Below, one piece after another: positions 16,174 through 23,761 of a DNA stretch of 64,000 nt. Below the pieces are notes generated by a model that had not been told where the DNA came from, searched no databases, and saw only the letters and a program-made list of their open reading frames with translations. The DNA is taken from NCBI RefSeq assembly GCF_042654585.1, contig NZ_JBHSGR010000017.1:56753-120752 (forward strand). Direction: 5' to 3'. A program made the translations under genes and the position numbers. Position 1 is the stretch's first letter. Each line of letters opens with the position of its first letter. Source of the stretch: Geodermatophilus arenarius. GTDB lineage: Bacteria > Actinomycetota > Actinomycetes > Mycobacteriales > Geodermatophilaceae.

Positions 16174-16926
16174 GTGAAGGTGGGCGAGGTGGCGGCGCTG
16201 GCCGGCGTCACGGTGCGCACGCTGCACCACTACGACCGGATCGGGCTGCTGTCGCCGTCGGGACGCACCGCGGCCGGCTACCGCCGCTACTCGGCGGCGG
16301 ACCTGGACCGGCTGCACCAGGTGCTGCTCTACCGCGAGCTCGGGTTCCCCCTCGAGGAGGTCGCGGCCCTGCTGGACGACCCGTCCGCCGACCCCGCCGA
16401 GCACCTGCGCCGGCAGCACCGGCTGCTGCGGGACCGGCTGGAGCGGACACAGGCGATGGTCGCGGCCGTCGAGAAGGAGATGGAGGCGAGGCAGATGGGG
16501 ATCGCACTGACCCCGGAGGAGCGGTTCGAGGTGTTCGGCGAGCACGACCCGGAGCAGTACGAGGCCGAGGTGCAGGAGCGGTGGGGCGACACCGACGCCT
16601 ACGCCCAGTCGAAGCGGCGGACCGCGGCCTACACCAAGGAGGACTGGCTCCGGATCAAGGCCGAGGGCGAGGACCTGGTGCGGCGGATGGCCGAGGCGCT
16701 GCGGGCCGGCGTCGCGCCCGGCTCGCCGCAGGCGATGGACCTCGCCGAGGAGCACCGGCAGCAGGTCACGCGGAACTTCTACGACTGCCCGCCGGAGGTG
16801 CACGCGGCACTGGGCCGGATGTACGTCGAGGACGAGCGGTTCACGGCCACCTACGAGCGGGTCGCGCCGGGCCTGGCGCAGTGGGTGAGCACCGCCGTGC
16901 AGGCCAACGCCGCCCGCCAGGGCTGA
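16174..16926 (+). CDS. tipA: MerR-family regulator with TipAS drug-recognition domain
   Basis: Protein of 250 residues, the TipAL length. The N-terminal MerR helix-turn-helix and wing read VGEVAALAGVTVRTLHHYDR and RTAAGYRRYSAADL. A coiled-coil dimerisation helix follows (about 75-110). The C-terminal TipAS domain (about 115-250) has ERFEVFGEHDPEQYEAE, WGDTDAYAQSKRRTAAYTKEDW-like content and a FYDCPPEVHAALG helix. TipAS domains bind thiopeptides and other large antibiotics; Cys in FYDC lies in the region where TipAL forms its covalent thiopeptide adduct, by family analogy. GTG start with GGGAGGAGGG seven bases upstream. Likely autoregulated; may also affect the divergent dehalogenase. Confidence 0.9.
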   Translation: MKVGEVAALAGVTVRTLHHYDRIGLLSPSGRTAAGYRRYSAADLDRLHQVLLYRELGFPLEEVAALLDDPSADPAEHLRRQHRLLRDRLERTQAMVAAVEKEMEARQMGIALTPEERFEVFGEHDPEQYEAEVQERWGDTDAYAQSKRRTAAYTKEDWLRIKAEGEDLVRRMAEALRAGVAPGSPQAMDLAEEHRQQVTRNFYDCPPEVHAALGRMYVEDERFTATYERVAPGLAQWVSTAVQANAARQG

Positions 16927-16972
16927 GCCCGAGGGGCGGCAGGGACGGCCGTGCCCTGCCACCCCCGGGGCT
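16924..16972. terminator. Long near-perfect hairpin between convergent tipA-like and methyltransferase genes
   Basis: GAGCCCGAGGGGCGGCAGGG and the facing CCCTGCCACCCCCGGGGCTC pair over about 20 bp with few mismatches around ACGGCCGTG. It spans the whole short gap and overlaps both stop regions, with no T-run. Confidence 0.65.
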
Positions 16973-17766
16973 CAGACGCGGACCAGCAGCTCGCCGTGCA
17001 GCATGGCGAGCCAGCCGTCGTCGGCGGCGGCCCAGCGCAGCCACGCGGCGGCGAGCTCCTCGAGCTCGTCCCGCGTGGCCAGGCCGTAGCCCAGGGCCTG
17101 CTCCGCGAACGCCGACGCCGTCGCGCGGCCGGCCCACGAGCGGCCCCACCACTCCCGCTCGGCCGGTGAGGCGTAGCACCAGGAGCCGGTCGTCGCGGTG
17201 GTGTCGCGCAGGCCCGCGGCGTGCGCCCAGGACAGCAGCCGCCGGCCGGCGTCGGGCTCGGCGCCGTTGGCGCGGGCGACCGAGTGGTAGAGCTCCAGCC
17301 ACCGGTCCAGGCCGGCGTCGGCGGGGAACCAGCACGTGGCGGCGTAGTCCACGTCCCGGACGGCGAGCAGCCCGCCGGGGCGGCAGACACGGGCCATCTC
17401 GCGCAGCGCCGCCACCGGGTCGGTGAGGTGCTGCAACACCTGGTGGGCGTGGACGACGTCGACCGAGTCGTCGGGCAGGTCGAGGGCGTACACGTCGCCG
17501 ACGGCGAAGGTCACCGCGACGCCCTCCCGCCCGGCGAGGTCCCGGGCCTCGCCGAGCGGGTCGGCCGAGACGTCGAGGCCGAGCACCCGGCCGGGCGCGA
17601 CCCGGCGGGCCAGGTCGACCGTGATCGTGCCCGGCCCGCACCCGACGTCGAGCAGGTCGAGCCCGGGGCGCAGGTGCGGCAGCAGGTACGCGGCGGAGTT
17701 CTCCGCGGTGCGCCAGCGGTGTGACTGCAGGACCGGTTCGGCGTGCCCGTGCGTGTAGGTGTCCAC
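16972..17766 (-). CDS. Class I SAM-dependent methyltransferase (UbiE/Methyltransf_11 type)
   Basis: Cytosolic protein of 264 residues. The Rossmann motif I is LLDVGCGPGTITVDLA (about residue 38), motif II-like VLGLDVSADPL follows, then VGDVYALDLPDDSVDVVHAHQVLQHL split over motifs III/IV, and MARVCRPGGLLAVRDVD. These are the SAM-binding elements of small-molecule methyltransferases. GTG start, family-typical length. Stands alone between a hairpin and the GH65 gene. The acceptor is not readable; many actinobacteria carry similar orphan enzymes. Confidence 0.85.
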   Translation of the reverse strand: MDTYTHGHAEPVLQSHRWRTAENSAAYLLPHLRPGLDLLDVGCGPGTITVDLARRVAPGRVLGLDVSADPLGEARDLAGREGVAVTFAVGDVYALDLPDDSVDVVHAHQVLQHLTDPVAALREMARVCRPGGLLAVRDVDYAATCWFPADAGLDRWLELYHSVARANGAEPDAGRRLLSWAHAAGLRDTTATTGSWCYASPAEREWWGRSWAGRATASAFAEQALGYGLATRDELEELAAAWLRWAAADDGWLAMLHGELLVRV

Positions 17767-17840
17767 GCCGGCATCCTGCTCCGTTCGTCCCGTACAGCGG
17801 AACGGTCATCTCACTGGACGGGATGGGACCGGACGGGGCG

Positions 17841-20171
17841 TCAGGTCCGTGGCTCGCGCCCGGCCGGCTGCCGCGGCTCGCTGAGCAGCGGCGTGGGCGC
17901 GCGCAGGGGCACGCGCACCGGGGTGGTCGTGACCGCCTGCGCGGCGCCGTCGACGACGACGGTCATCGGCCCCTCCCCGCGCACCAGCGTGAGCGTGGTG
18001 CCCTGCTGCGTCGTCTCGACGCGGAGCACGCTGCCGCGCCAGGTGACGTGCCACGCCGTGCGGGACAGCGACGACGGCAGCAGCGGCGCGATCTCGAGGT
18101 CCCCGTGGTCCTCGCGCATACCCCCCAGACCCGCGGTGAGCGCCAGCCAGGCCCCGGCCACCGAGGCCAGGTGCAGCCCCTGGGCCGTCCCCTGCCGGAC
18201 GTCGCGCAGGTCCACGAGCGCGCACTCGCGCAGGTAGCGCAGGGCGAGGTCGGGGTGCTGCGCCTGCGCGCACACCACCGCCTGCACCGCGGCCGACAGG
18301 GAGGAGTCCCGCACGGTGCGCGCCTCGTAGTACTCGAGGTCGCGCGCCACCTCCTCGTCGGTGAACTCGTCGCGGCACCACCACAGCGCCTGGACGAGGT
18401 CGGCCTGCTTGAGCACCTGCCGCCGGTAGAACGTGGCGTAGTGGTTGTGCTCCTGCACCGGGTAGGCGTCGCACTGCTCCTCGAAGGGCCACTCCTCGTA
18501 CGACGTGAAGTTGGCGTTCATGGGGTGCACGCCCAGCCCCTCGTCCCACGGCACGTGGACCGCGTCGGCCGCGGCCCGCCAGGCGGCGGTCTCGGTGTGG
18601 TCCACACCGAGCTCCGCGGCCCGCGCCTCGTACCTGCGGCAGGCGTCGGCCGCGCGCCGCAGGTTGGCCCGCGCCATGAGGTTGGTGAAGACGTTGTCGT
18701 CGACGACGCCGGTGTACTCGTCCGGACCGGTCGTGCCGAACAGGTGCCACGCCCCGGCCGCGTCCTCGTGCCCCAGCGACATCCACAGCCGCGCCGTCTC
18801 CACCAGCACCGGCAGGCCGCCGACGTCGTCGAGGTCGGCGCCGGTGGCGTTCTCGTACAGCCAGAAGGCGCGGGCGACGTCGGCGTTGACGTGCATCGCC
18901 GCCGTGCTCGCCGGCCAGTACGCCGACACCTCGGGCCCGCTGATGGTGCGCCACGCGAACGCCGCGCCCGCCCGGCCCAGCGTCCGGGCGCGCTCGCGGG
19001 CGGAGCCGATCGTCTCCGCCCGCCACCGCAGCAGGCGGGCCGCCGTGTCCGGGCGCAGCAGGGTCAGTGCCGGCAGCACGAACCCCTCGACGTCCCAGAA
19101 GGTGTGGCCGCTGTAGCCCATGCCGGTCAGGCCCTTGGCCCCGACGGGGGCGCCGGAGATGCAGGCGGCGGAGCAGAACAGCTGGAAGACGCTGTAGCGC
19201 AGCGCCTGCTGGAGCTCGGGGTCGCCGTCGACCTCGACGTCGGCCGTGGCCCAGAACTCGTCGAGCACGCCGCGCTGCGCCGCCAGCAGGCCCTCCCACC
19301 CCAGGTCGAGGGCGGAGGCCAGCGCCGCGGACGCCTGGCCGACGAGGGAACCCGCCCACGCGTCGAGCGACCAGGTGTGCGCGACCACCTTGGTGATCGC
19401 GAGGGCCCCGCCGGCGGCCAGGTCGGCGGCGACCGTGGTGACGACGCGGTGCTCGTCGGCGTCGGAGCTGACGTGCCCGCGGTCGACCACGTGGTCGACC
19501 GCGGCCGCGACCGTGATGCCCGACCGTCGGGTGCGGGCCGCGAGGGTGCCGCCGGTCGCCGCGGAGGCGTGCACCAGCGGCTCGAAGGCGTTGTCGAGGC
19601 ACTCCGCGACGCGCGGGTCGTCGTTGTCCACGCCCGTGGGCGTCACCGCCCCGCTGGCCAGCTCGGACCGCACGACGACGTGCGCCGGCCCGTCCAGCGC
19701 GCGGACCTCGTACCGGACGGCGCAGATCGACCGCTCCGCCAGCGAGACCAGCCGCCGCGAGGTGACCTCCATCGTCGTCCCGCGCGGCGTCGTCCAGCGC
19801 ACGAGCCGGTCGAGCGTGCCGGCGCGCAGGTCCAGCGTGCGCTCGTGGACCTCCGGCCGGACCTCCCGCACGTCGAGCGGGATGCCGTCGACCAGGAGGC
19901 GCAGCGGCGTGCCGTCGGTGACGGTGAGCAGCGCCTGCCCCTCGCCGGGCTGGCCGTAGCCGCCCTCGGGATAGGACAGCGGGTGGGTCTCGTAGACCCC
20001 GGACAGGTAGGTGCCGCGCATGCCGAACGGCTCGACCTCGTCGAGCGTGCCCCGGATGCCTACGTAGCCGTTGGACAGGCTGAAGAGGGACTCGGCGACG
20101 TCGAGCGTCCCGGTGTCCACGTGCGGCTCGCGGACCGTCCAGGGGGCGACGTCGAGTCTGGGGGCGCTCAC
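17841..20171 (-). CDS. Glycoside hydrolase family 65 protein (disaccharide phosphorylase)
   Basis: Cytosolic protein of 776 residues. It has the GH65 N-terminal beta-sandwich (from ESLFSLSNGYVGIRGTLDE), the (alpha/alpha)6 catalytic barrel with GMGYSGHTFWDVEGFVLP, the general acid in GTTGPDEYTGVVDDNVFTN (Glu of PDEY), and the phosphate-binding segment KQADLVQAL near residue 600. A short C-terminal beta domain ends the protein. These mark inverting phosphorylases such as maltose, trehalose, kojibiose or nigerose phosphorylase; which sugar cannot be decided. Unlike many homologues, no beta-phosphoglucomutase gene or domain is adjacent. It lies 145 bp downstream of glpD on the same strand. Confidence 0.9.
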   Translation of the reverse strand: MSAPRLDVAPWTVREPHVDTGTLDVAESLFSLSNGYVGIRGTLDEVEPFGMRGTYLSGVYETHPLSYPEGGYGQPGEGQALLTVTDGTPLRLLVDGIPLDVREVRPEVHERTLDLRAGTLDRLVRWTTPRGTTMEVTSRRLVSLAERSICAVRYEVRALDGPAHVVVRSELASGAVTPTGVDNDDPRVAECLDNAFEPLVHASAATGGTLAARTRRSGITVAAAVDHVVDRGHVSSDADEHRVVTTVAADLAAGGALAITKVVAHTWSLDAWAGSLVGQASAALASALDLGWEGLLAAQRGVLDEFWATADVEVDGDPELQQALRYSVFQLFCSAACISGAPVGAKGLTGMGYSGHTFWDVEGFVLPALTLLRPDTAARLLRWRAETIGSARERARTLGRAGAAFAWRTISGPEVSAYWPASTAAMHVNADVARAFWLYENATGADLDDVGGLPVLVETARLWMSLGHEDAAGAWHLFGTTGPDEYTGVVDDNVFTNLMARANLRRAADACRRYEARAAELGVDHTETAAWRAAADAVHVPWDEGLGVHPMNANFTSYEEWPFEEQCDAYPVQEHNHYATFYRRQVLKQADLVQALWWCRDEFTDEEVARDLEYYEARTVRDSSLSAAVQAVVCAQAQHPDLALRYLRECALVDLRDVRQGTAQGLHLASVAGAWLALTAGLGGMREDHGDLEIAPLLPSSLSRTAWHVTWRGSVLRVETTQQGTTLTLVRGEGPMTVVVDGAAQAVTTTPVRVPLRAPTPLLSEPRQPAGREPRT

Positions 20172-20316
20172 GGCGGGTCCTCGCGGTCTCGGAGGGCTGT
20201 CGGGGGCACCCGGCCGGGTCCCGCTCCCCGTCCTACCGCCCGGCGTGCACCCGCGCGACCGGCGGCGGCACAGGACGCTCCCCGCACGCCGGGGGGCCGC
20301 GGGTGCGGACCGCCTC

Positions 20317-21822
20317 CTATGCCCCGGCCAGGACGGACTCCGCGACGGGCACGGCGGCGGCGCGGTCGGCGGGGACCAGGCCGAGGCGCACCCGCCGGTC
20401 GAGCAGGTCGGCCACGCTCCGCGCCCCCTCGGCCAGCGCGCCGAACCGCAGCTCCCCCACCGTCTCCGGACGGCCCCCGACCACCGGCTCCGTCCCCAGC
20501 GCGGCCACCCGCGGCGCCTCGGTGCCGTACCGGGCGACCAGCCGCGCGGGGGCGGCCACCCGCGCCAGCTCGGCCGGGGACGCCGCCCCGACCAGCGGCA
20601 GCCGGGCGGTCGGCGAGCGGCGCGCGCCCCGGCCCAGCCGCGCGACGACGGCGTCGACGGCCTCGGCGGCCATCGCCCGGTAGGTGGTCAGCTTGCCGCC
20701 GACGACCGACAGGACCGGTCCGTCCCACCGCAGCAGGTGCCGCCGCGAGAGGTCCGCGGTGGCGTCGCCCGGCCCCGCCCCCGCCGACCGGGGCAGCACC
20801 AGCGGCCGCAGCCCGGCGTAGGAGCCGACGACGTCGTCCCGGGTCAGCGGCACGGCCAGCACCCGGTTCACGGTGTCGAGCAGCTGCCGCACCTCGGCGT
20901 CGGCCGGCACCGGGTCCTCGTCCGGGACCGGCCCGGGCACCGGCTCGTCGGTGAGCCCCAGGTACACCAGCCCGCCCGGCTGCGGCAGCGCGAACACGTA
21001 CCGGGAGCGCGAGCCGGGCAGCGGCACGGTGAGCGCCGCGACCGGGTCGCCGAGCCGGCCGGCGCGGACGACGAGGTGCGAGCCGCGCGAGGGCGCCAGC
21101 CGGATGCCCGGCGCCAGCGCCTGCGCCCACACGCCGGTCGCGTTCACCACCGCGCCCGCCCGCACGGTCAGCGCCGCGCCGTCGACCTCCACCGCCACCT
21201 CGCCCCCGTCGACGGCGGTCACCCGGGCGCCGGTGAGCACCCGCGCGCCGTGCGCGGCCGCGGTGCGGGCCAGGGCGACGACGAGCCGCGCGTCGTCGGT
21301 GAGCTGACCGTCCCAGAACACCGCGCCGCCGCGGCCGGGGCGCACCGCGGGCGTCAGCCGCGCGACCTCCGCGGCGCCGGCGCGGCGGGTGCCGGTCAGC
21401 GAGCCGCGCCCGCCGCGCACCGACCGGCGCACCGCGTCCCCCAGCCGGCCGCCCAGCGCGCCGACGGCGCTGACGTCGCGGCCGGCGGCGTCGGGCACCA
21501 GGAACGGCAGCGCCCGGACCAGGTGCGGCGCGGTGGTGCGCATGAGGACGGCGCGCTCGCGGGCGCTCTCCCGCGCCAGGCCGACCTCGCCGTGCGCCAG
21601 GTAGCGCAGGCCGCCGTGCACCAGCTTGCTCGACCACCGGCTGGTGCCGGCGGCGAGGTCGGTGCGCTCGAGCAGCGCCACGGACAGCCCGCGGGCGGCG
21701 GCGTCGAGGGCCACCCCGGCGCCGGTCACGCCCCCGCCCACGACGACGACGTCGACACCGCCGGCCAGGGCCTCGAGGTCGGCCGCGCGGCGCTCCGGGG
21801 TGAGGTCGGGCTCGCCGGTCAC
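20317..21822 (-). CDS. glpD: Glycerol-3-phosphate dehydrogenase, FAD-dependent
   Basis: Membrane-associated respiratory flavoenzyme oxidising glycerol-3-phosphate to dihydroxyacetone phosphate and passing electrons to quinone. The 501-residue protein has the FAD Rossmann motif VVVVGGGVTGAGVALDAAAR (about residue 25), GTSRWSSKLVHGGLRYL (about 60, the GlpD signature) and a C-terminal helical DAO_C domain with YGTEAPRVAALG. GTG start. Divergent from an alkyl-DHAP-synthase-like gene across only 38 bp. Both enzymes concern DHAP, which suggests shared control of glycerolipid precursor flow. No glpK or glpF in the window. Confidence 0.92.
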   Translation of the reverse strand: MTGEPDLTPERRAADLEALAGGVDVVVVGGGVTGAGVALDAAARGLSVALLERTDLAAGTSRWSSKLVHGGLRYLAHGEVGLARESARERAVLMRTTAPHLVRALPFLVPDAAGRDVSAVGALGGRLGDAVRRSVRGGRGSLTGTRRAGAAEVARLTPAVRPGRGGAVFWDGQLTDDARLVVALARTAAAHGARVLTGARVTAVDGGEVAVEVDGAALTVRAGAVVNATGVWAQALAPGIRLAPSRGSHLVVRAGRLGDPVAALTVPLPGSRSRYVFALPQPGGLVYLGLTDEPVPGPVPDEDPVPADAEVRQLLDTVNRVLAVPLTRDDVVGSYAGLRPLVLPRSAGAGPGDATADLSRRHLLRWDGPVLSVVGGKLTTYRAMAAEAVDAVVARLGRGARRSPTARLPLVGAASPAELARVAAPARLVARYGTEAPRVAALGTEPVVGGRPETVGELRFGALAEGARSVADLLDRRVRLGLVPADRAAAVPVAESVLAGA

Positions 21823-21860
21823 GTGCGGGGTCCCGGTCGGAGCACCGGCAGACTGTAGCC

Positions 21861-23564
21861 GTGTCCGAGCAGCCGGAACTGACCGTCCAGGGGTGGGGGC
21901 CCGGCAGCTCCCGGGTGGCCACGGTGGCCGAGCCGGGGGACGCGGCGGAGGGCTCCCTCGAGCTCACCCGCGACCCCGACCTCGCCACCGCGCTGCCCAA
22001 GGCCGCGCGCCGCCACCTGGCCGGGGAGCTGGGCTGGGAGCCGCGGCCGACCCCGCCGGTCGCCGTCGCCGACATCCGGCTGGCGCCCTCGCGGCTGCCG
22101 GCCGACGTCCACGACGCGCTGGTCGCGCTCCTCGGCGCCGACCACGTGCGCACCGACCGGGAGGCGCGGCTGCGCCGGGCCGGCGGCAAGAGCTACCTGG
22201 ACCTGCTGCGCCGGCGGGAGGGCGACGCCTCCGACGCGCCCGACGCCGTCGTCCTGCCCGGCAGCACGGAGCAGACCGCGGCGCTGCTCGCGCTGTGCGC
22301 CGAGCACGGGGTCGTCGTCGTCCCGTTCGGCGGGGGCACCAGCGTCGTCGGCGGGCTGTCGGGGATGGACCCCGACGACCGGCCCTCGCTGTCGGTCGAC
22401 CTGTCCCGGATGGCGGCGCTGACCGACGTCGACGTCGCCTCGTCGCTGGTCACCGCCGGCCCCGGCATGCGCGGCCCGGCGCTGGAGGAGGCGCTCGGGG
22501 CCCACGGGCTGACGCTGGGCCACCTGCCGCAGAGCTGGGAGTACGCCACGCTCGGCGGCTACGCGGCGACCCGCTCGGCCGGGCAGTCCTCCACCGGCGT
22601 CGGCCGCTTCGACGACCTCGTCGCGGGCCTGACCCTGGCCACGCCGTCGGGGGTGCTGGAGCTCGGCCACCCGCCGGCGTCGGCGGCCGGACCCGACCTG
22701 CTCGGCCTGGCGCTGGGCTCGGAGGGCGCGCTCGGGATCATCACCGGGCTGCGGCTGCGGGTGCGCCCGGCGCCGCGGGCCCGGCTGTACGAGGGCTGGT
22801 CGTTCCGCACCTGGGCCGACGGGCTCGCCGGGCTGCAGCGGCTGGCGCGGCACGACCTGCTGCCCGACGTCGTCCGCCTCTCCGACCCCGATGAGACCCG
22901 CGCCAACCTGCTCAACGCCGGCGGCACCGGCGCCCGGCTGCTGCGCGGCGTCCTGCGGGCCCGCCGCCGCGGCGAGGGCTGCCTGCTCGTCGTCGGCTGG
23001 GAGGGCCTGCCGCAGGTGGTGCGGGCCCGCCGCCGGGCGGTGCTCGCGGTGCTGCGCGAGCACGGCGCGGCGCGGGTCGGCCGCCGGGTGGGCGAGTCGT
23101 GGCGCCGGCACCGGTTCGCCGCCCCCTACCTGCGCGACCGGCTCATGGACGCGGGCCTGCTGGTCGAGACGCTGGAGACGGCGGCCACCTGGACCGCGCT
23201 GCCGGCCGTCTACGACGCCGTCCGCACCGCGCTGCAGCGGTCGCTGGGCCGGCCCGGCAAGCGGCCGCTGCTGATGACGCACGTGTCCCACGGCTACGCC
23301 ACGGGCGCCTCGCTGTACGTCACCGTGCTCGCCGACCGCGACGACGACCTGCCGCTGCAGCAGTGGCTGACCGCCAAGCGGGCGGCGACCGAGGCGCTGC
23401 TGGCCGCCGGCGGCACGCTCACCCACCACCACGCCGTCGGTGCCGACCACCGCCCCTGGCTGGAGCGCGAGGTCGGCCCGCTCGGCGTCGAGGTGCTGCG
23501 CGCGGTCAAGGCCCGGCTGGACCCCCAGGGCATCTGCAACCCCGGGGTCCTCCTGCCCGACTGA
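21861..23564 (+). CDS. FAD-binding oxidase, alkyldihydroxyacetonephosphate synthase-like
   Basis: Flavoprotein of 567 residues in the VAO/PCMH fold. The FAD domain has VVVPFGGGTSVVGGLSG (about 152-168) and LGGYAATRSAGQSSTGVGRFDD (key residues GGY and GVGRFD). The cap domain ends with the histidine cluster LTHHHAVGADH (about residue 520), the active-site His motif of alkyl-DHAP synthases, and terminates DPQGICNPG. Eukaryotic homologues replace the acyl chain of acyl-DHAP by a fatty alcohol to start ether lipids. Actinobacterial homologues are annotated agpS, but the reaction is unproven. GTG start. Head-to-head with glpD, which makes DHAP. Confidence 0.85.
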   Translation: MSEQPELTVQGWGPGSSRVATVAEPGDAAEGSLELTRDPDLATALPKAARRHLAGELGWEPRPTPPVAVADIRLAPSRLPADVHDALVALLGADHVRTDREARLRRAGGKSYLDLLRRREGDASDAPDAVVLPGSTEQTAALLALCAEHGVVVVPFGGGTSVVGGLSGMDPDDRPSLSVDLSRMAALTDVDVASSLVTAGPGMRGPALEEALGAHGLTLGHLPQSWEYATLGGYAATRSAGQSSTGVGRFDDLVAGLTLATPSGVLELGHPPASAAGPDLLGLALGSEGALGIITGLRLRVRPAPRARLYEGWSFRTWADGLAGLQRLARHDLLPDVVRLSDPDETRANLLNAGGTGARLLRGVLRARRRGEGCLLVVGWEGLPQVVRARRRAVLAVLREHGAARVGRRVGESWRRHRFAAPYLRDRLMDAGLLVETLETAATWTALPAVYDAVRTALQRSLGRPGKRPLLMTHVSHGYATGASLYVTVLADRDDDLPLQQWLTAKRAATEALLAAGGTLTHHHAVGADHRPWLEREVGPLGVEVLRAVKARLDPQGICNPGVLLPD

Positions 23565-23596
23565 CGCCGCGGATGATCAGCTGAGCTCACCGCCGC

Positions 23597-23632
23597 GCGT
23601 CCTGGCTCACCGTGGGTGGTGAGCCAGGACGC
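23597..23632. terminator. 15-bp perfect hairpin after the AGPS-like gene
   Basis: GCGTCCTGGCTCACC and GGTGAGCCAGGACGC pair perfectly around the loop GTGGGT, 33 bases beyond the stop. Flanking sequences GATCAGCTGAGCTCACC and GGATCAGCTCACCTGATC add partial outer symmetry. No T-run. Likely bidirectional, serving the convergent flavoprotein gene too. Confidence 0.75.
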
Positions 23633-23644
23633 CGCAGGATCAGC

Positions 23645-23761
23645 TCACCTGATCGTGCTCGTCTCCGGCGGGGTCCAGCCCGGCGGGGGCAGGGCCGGCG
23701 GGATCCCCATCCGCCGCCGCAGCCAGGCCGGCGGCCGCGGGCGGGGCGGCTGCTCAGGCAC
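23645..23761 (-). CDS. Possible 38-residue Pro/Trp-rich small protein
   Basis: A short open frame starts at a GTG overlapping the stop codon of the upstream FAD oxidase. It encodes a product containing PPAWLRRRMGIPPALPPPGW and ending TSTIR. Coupling position, and composition unlike random high-GC frames (two Trp, Met, Ile), make it worth listing. There is no homology evidence, and it could equally be the 3' untranslated region. I do not recognise it. Confidence 0.22.
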   Translation of the reverse strand: MPEQPPRPRPPAWLRRRMGIPPALPPPGWTPPETSTIR

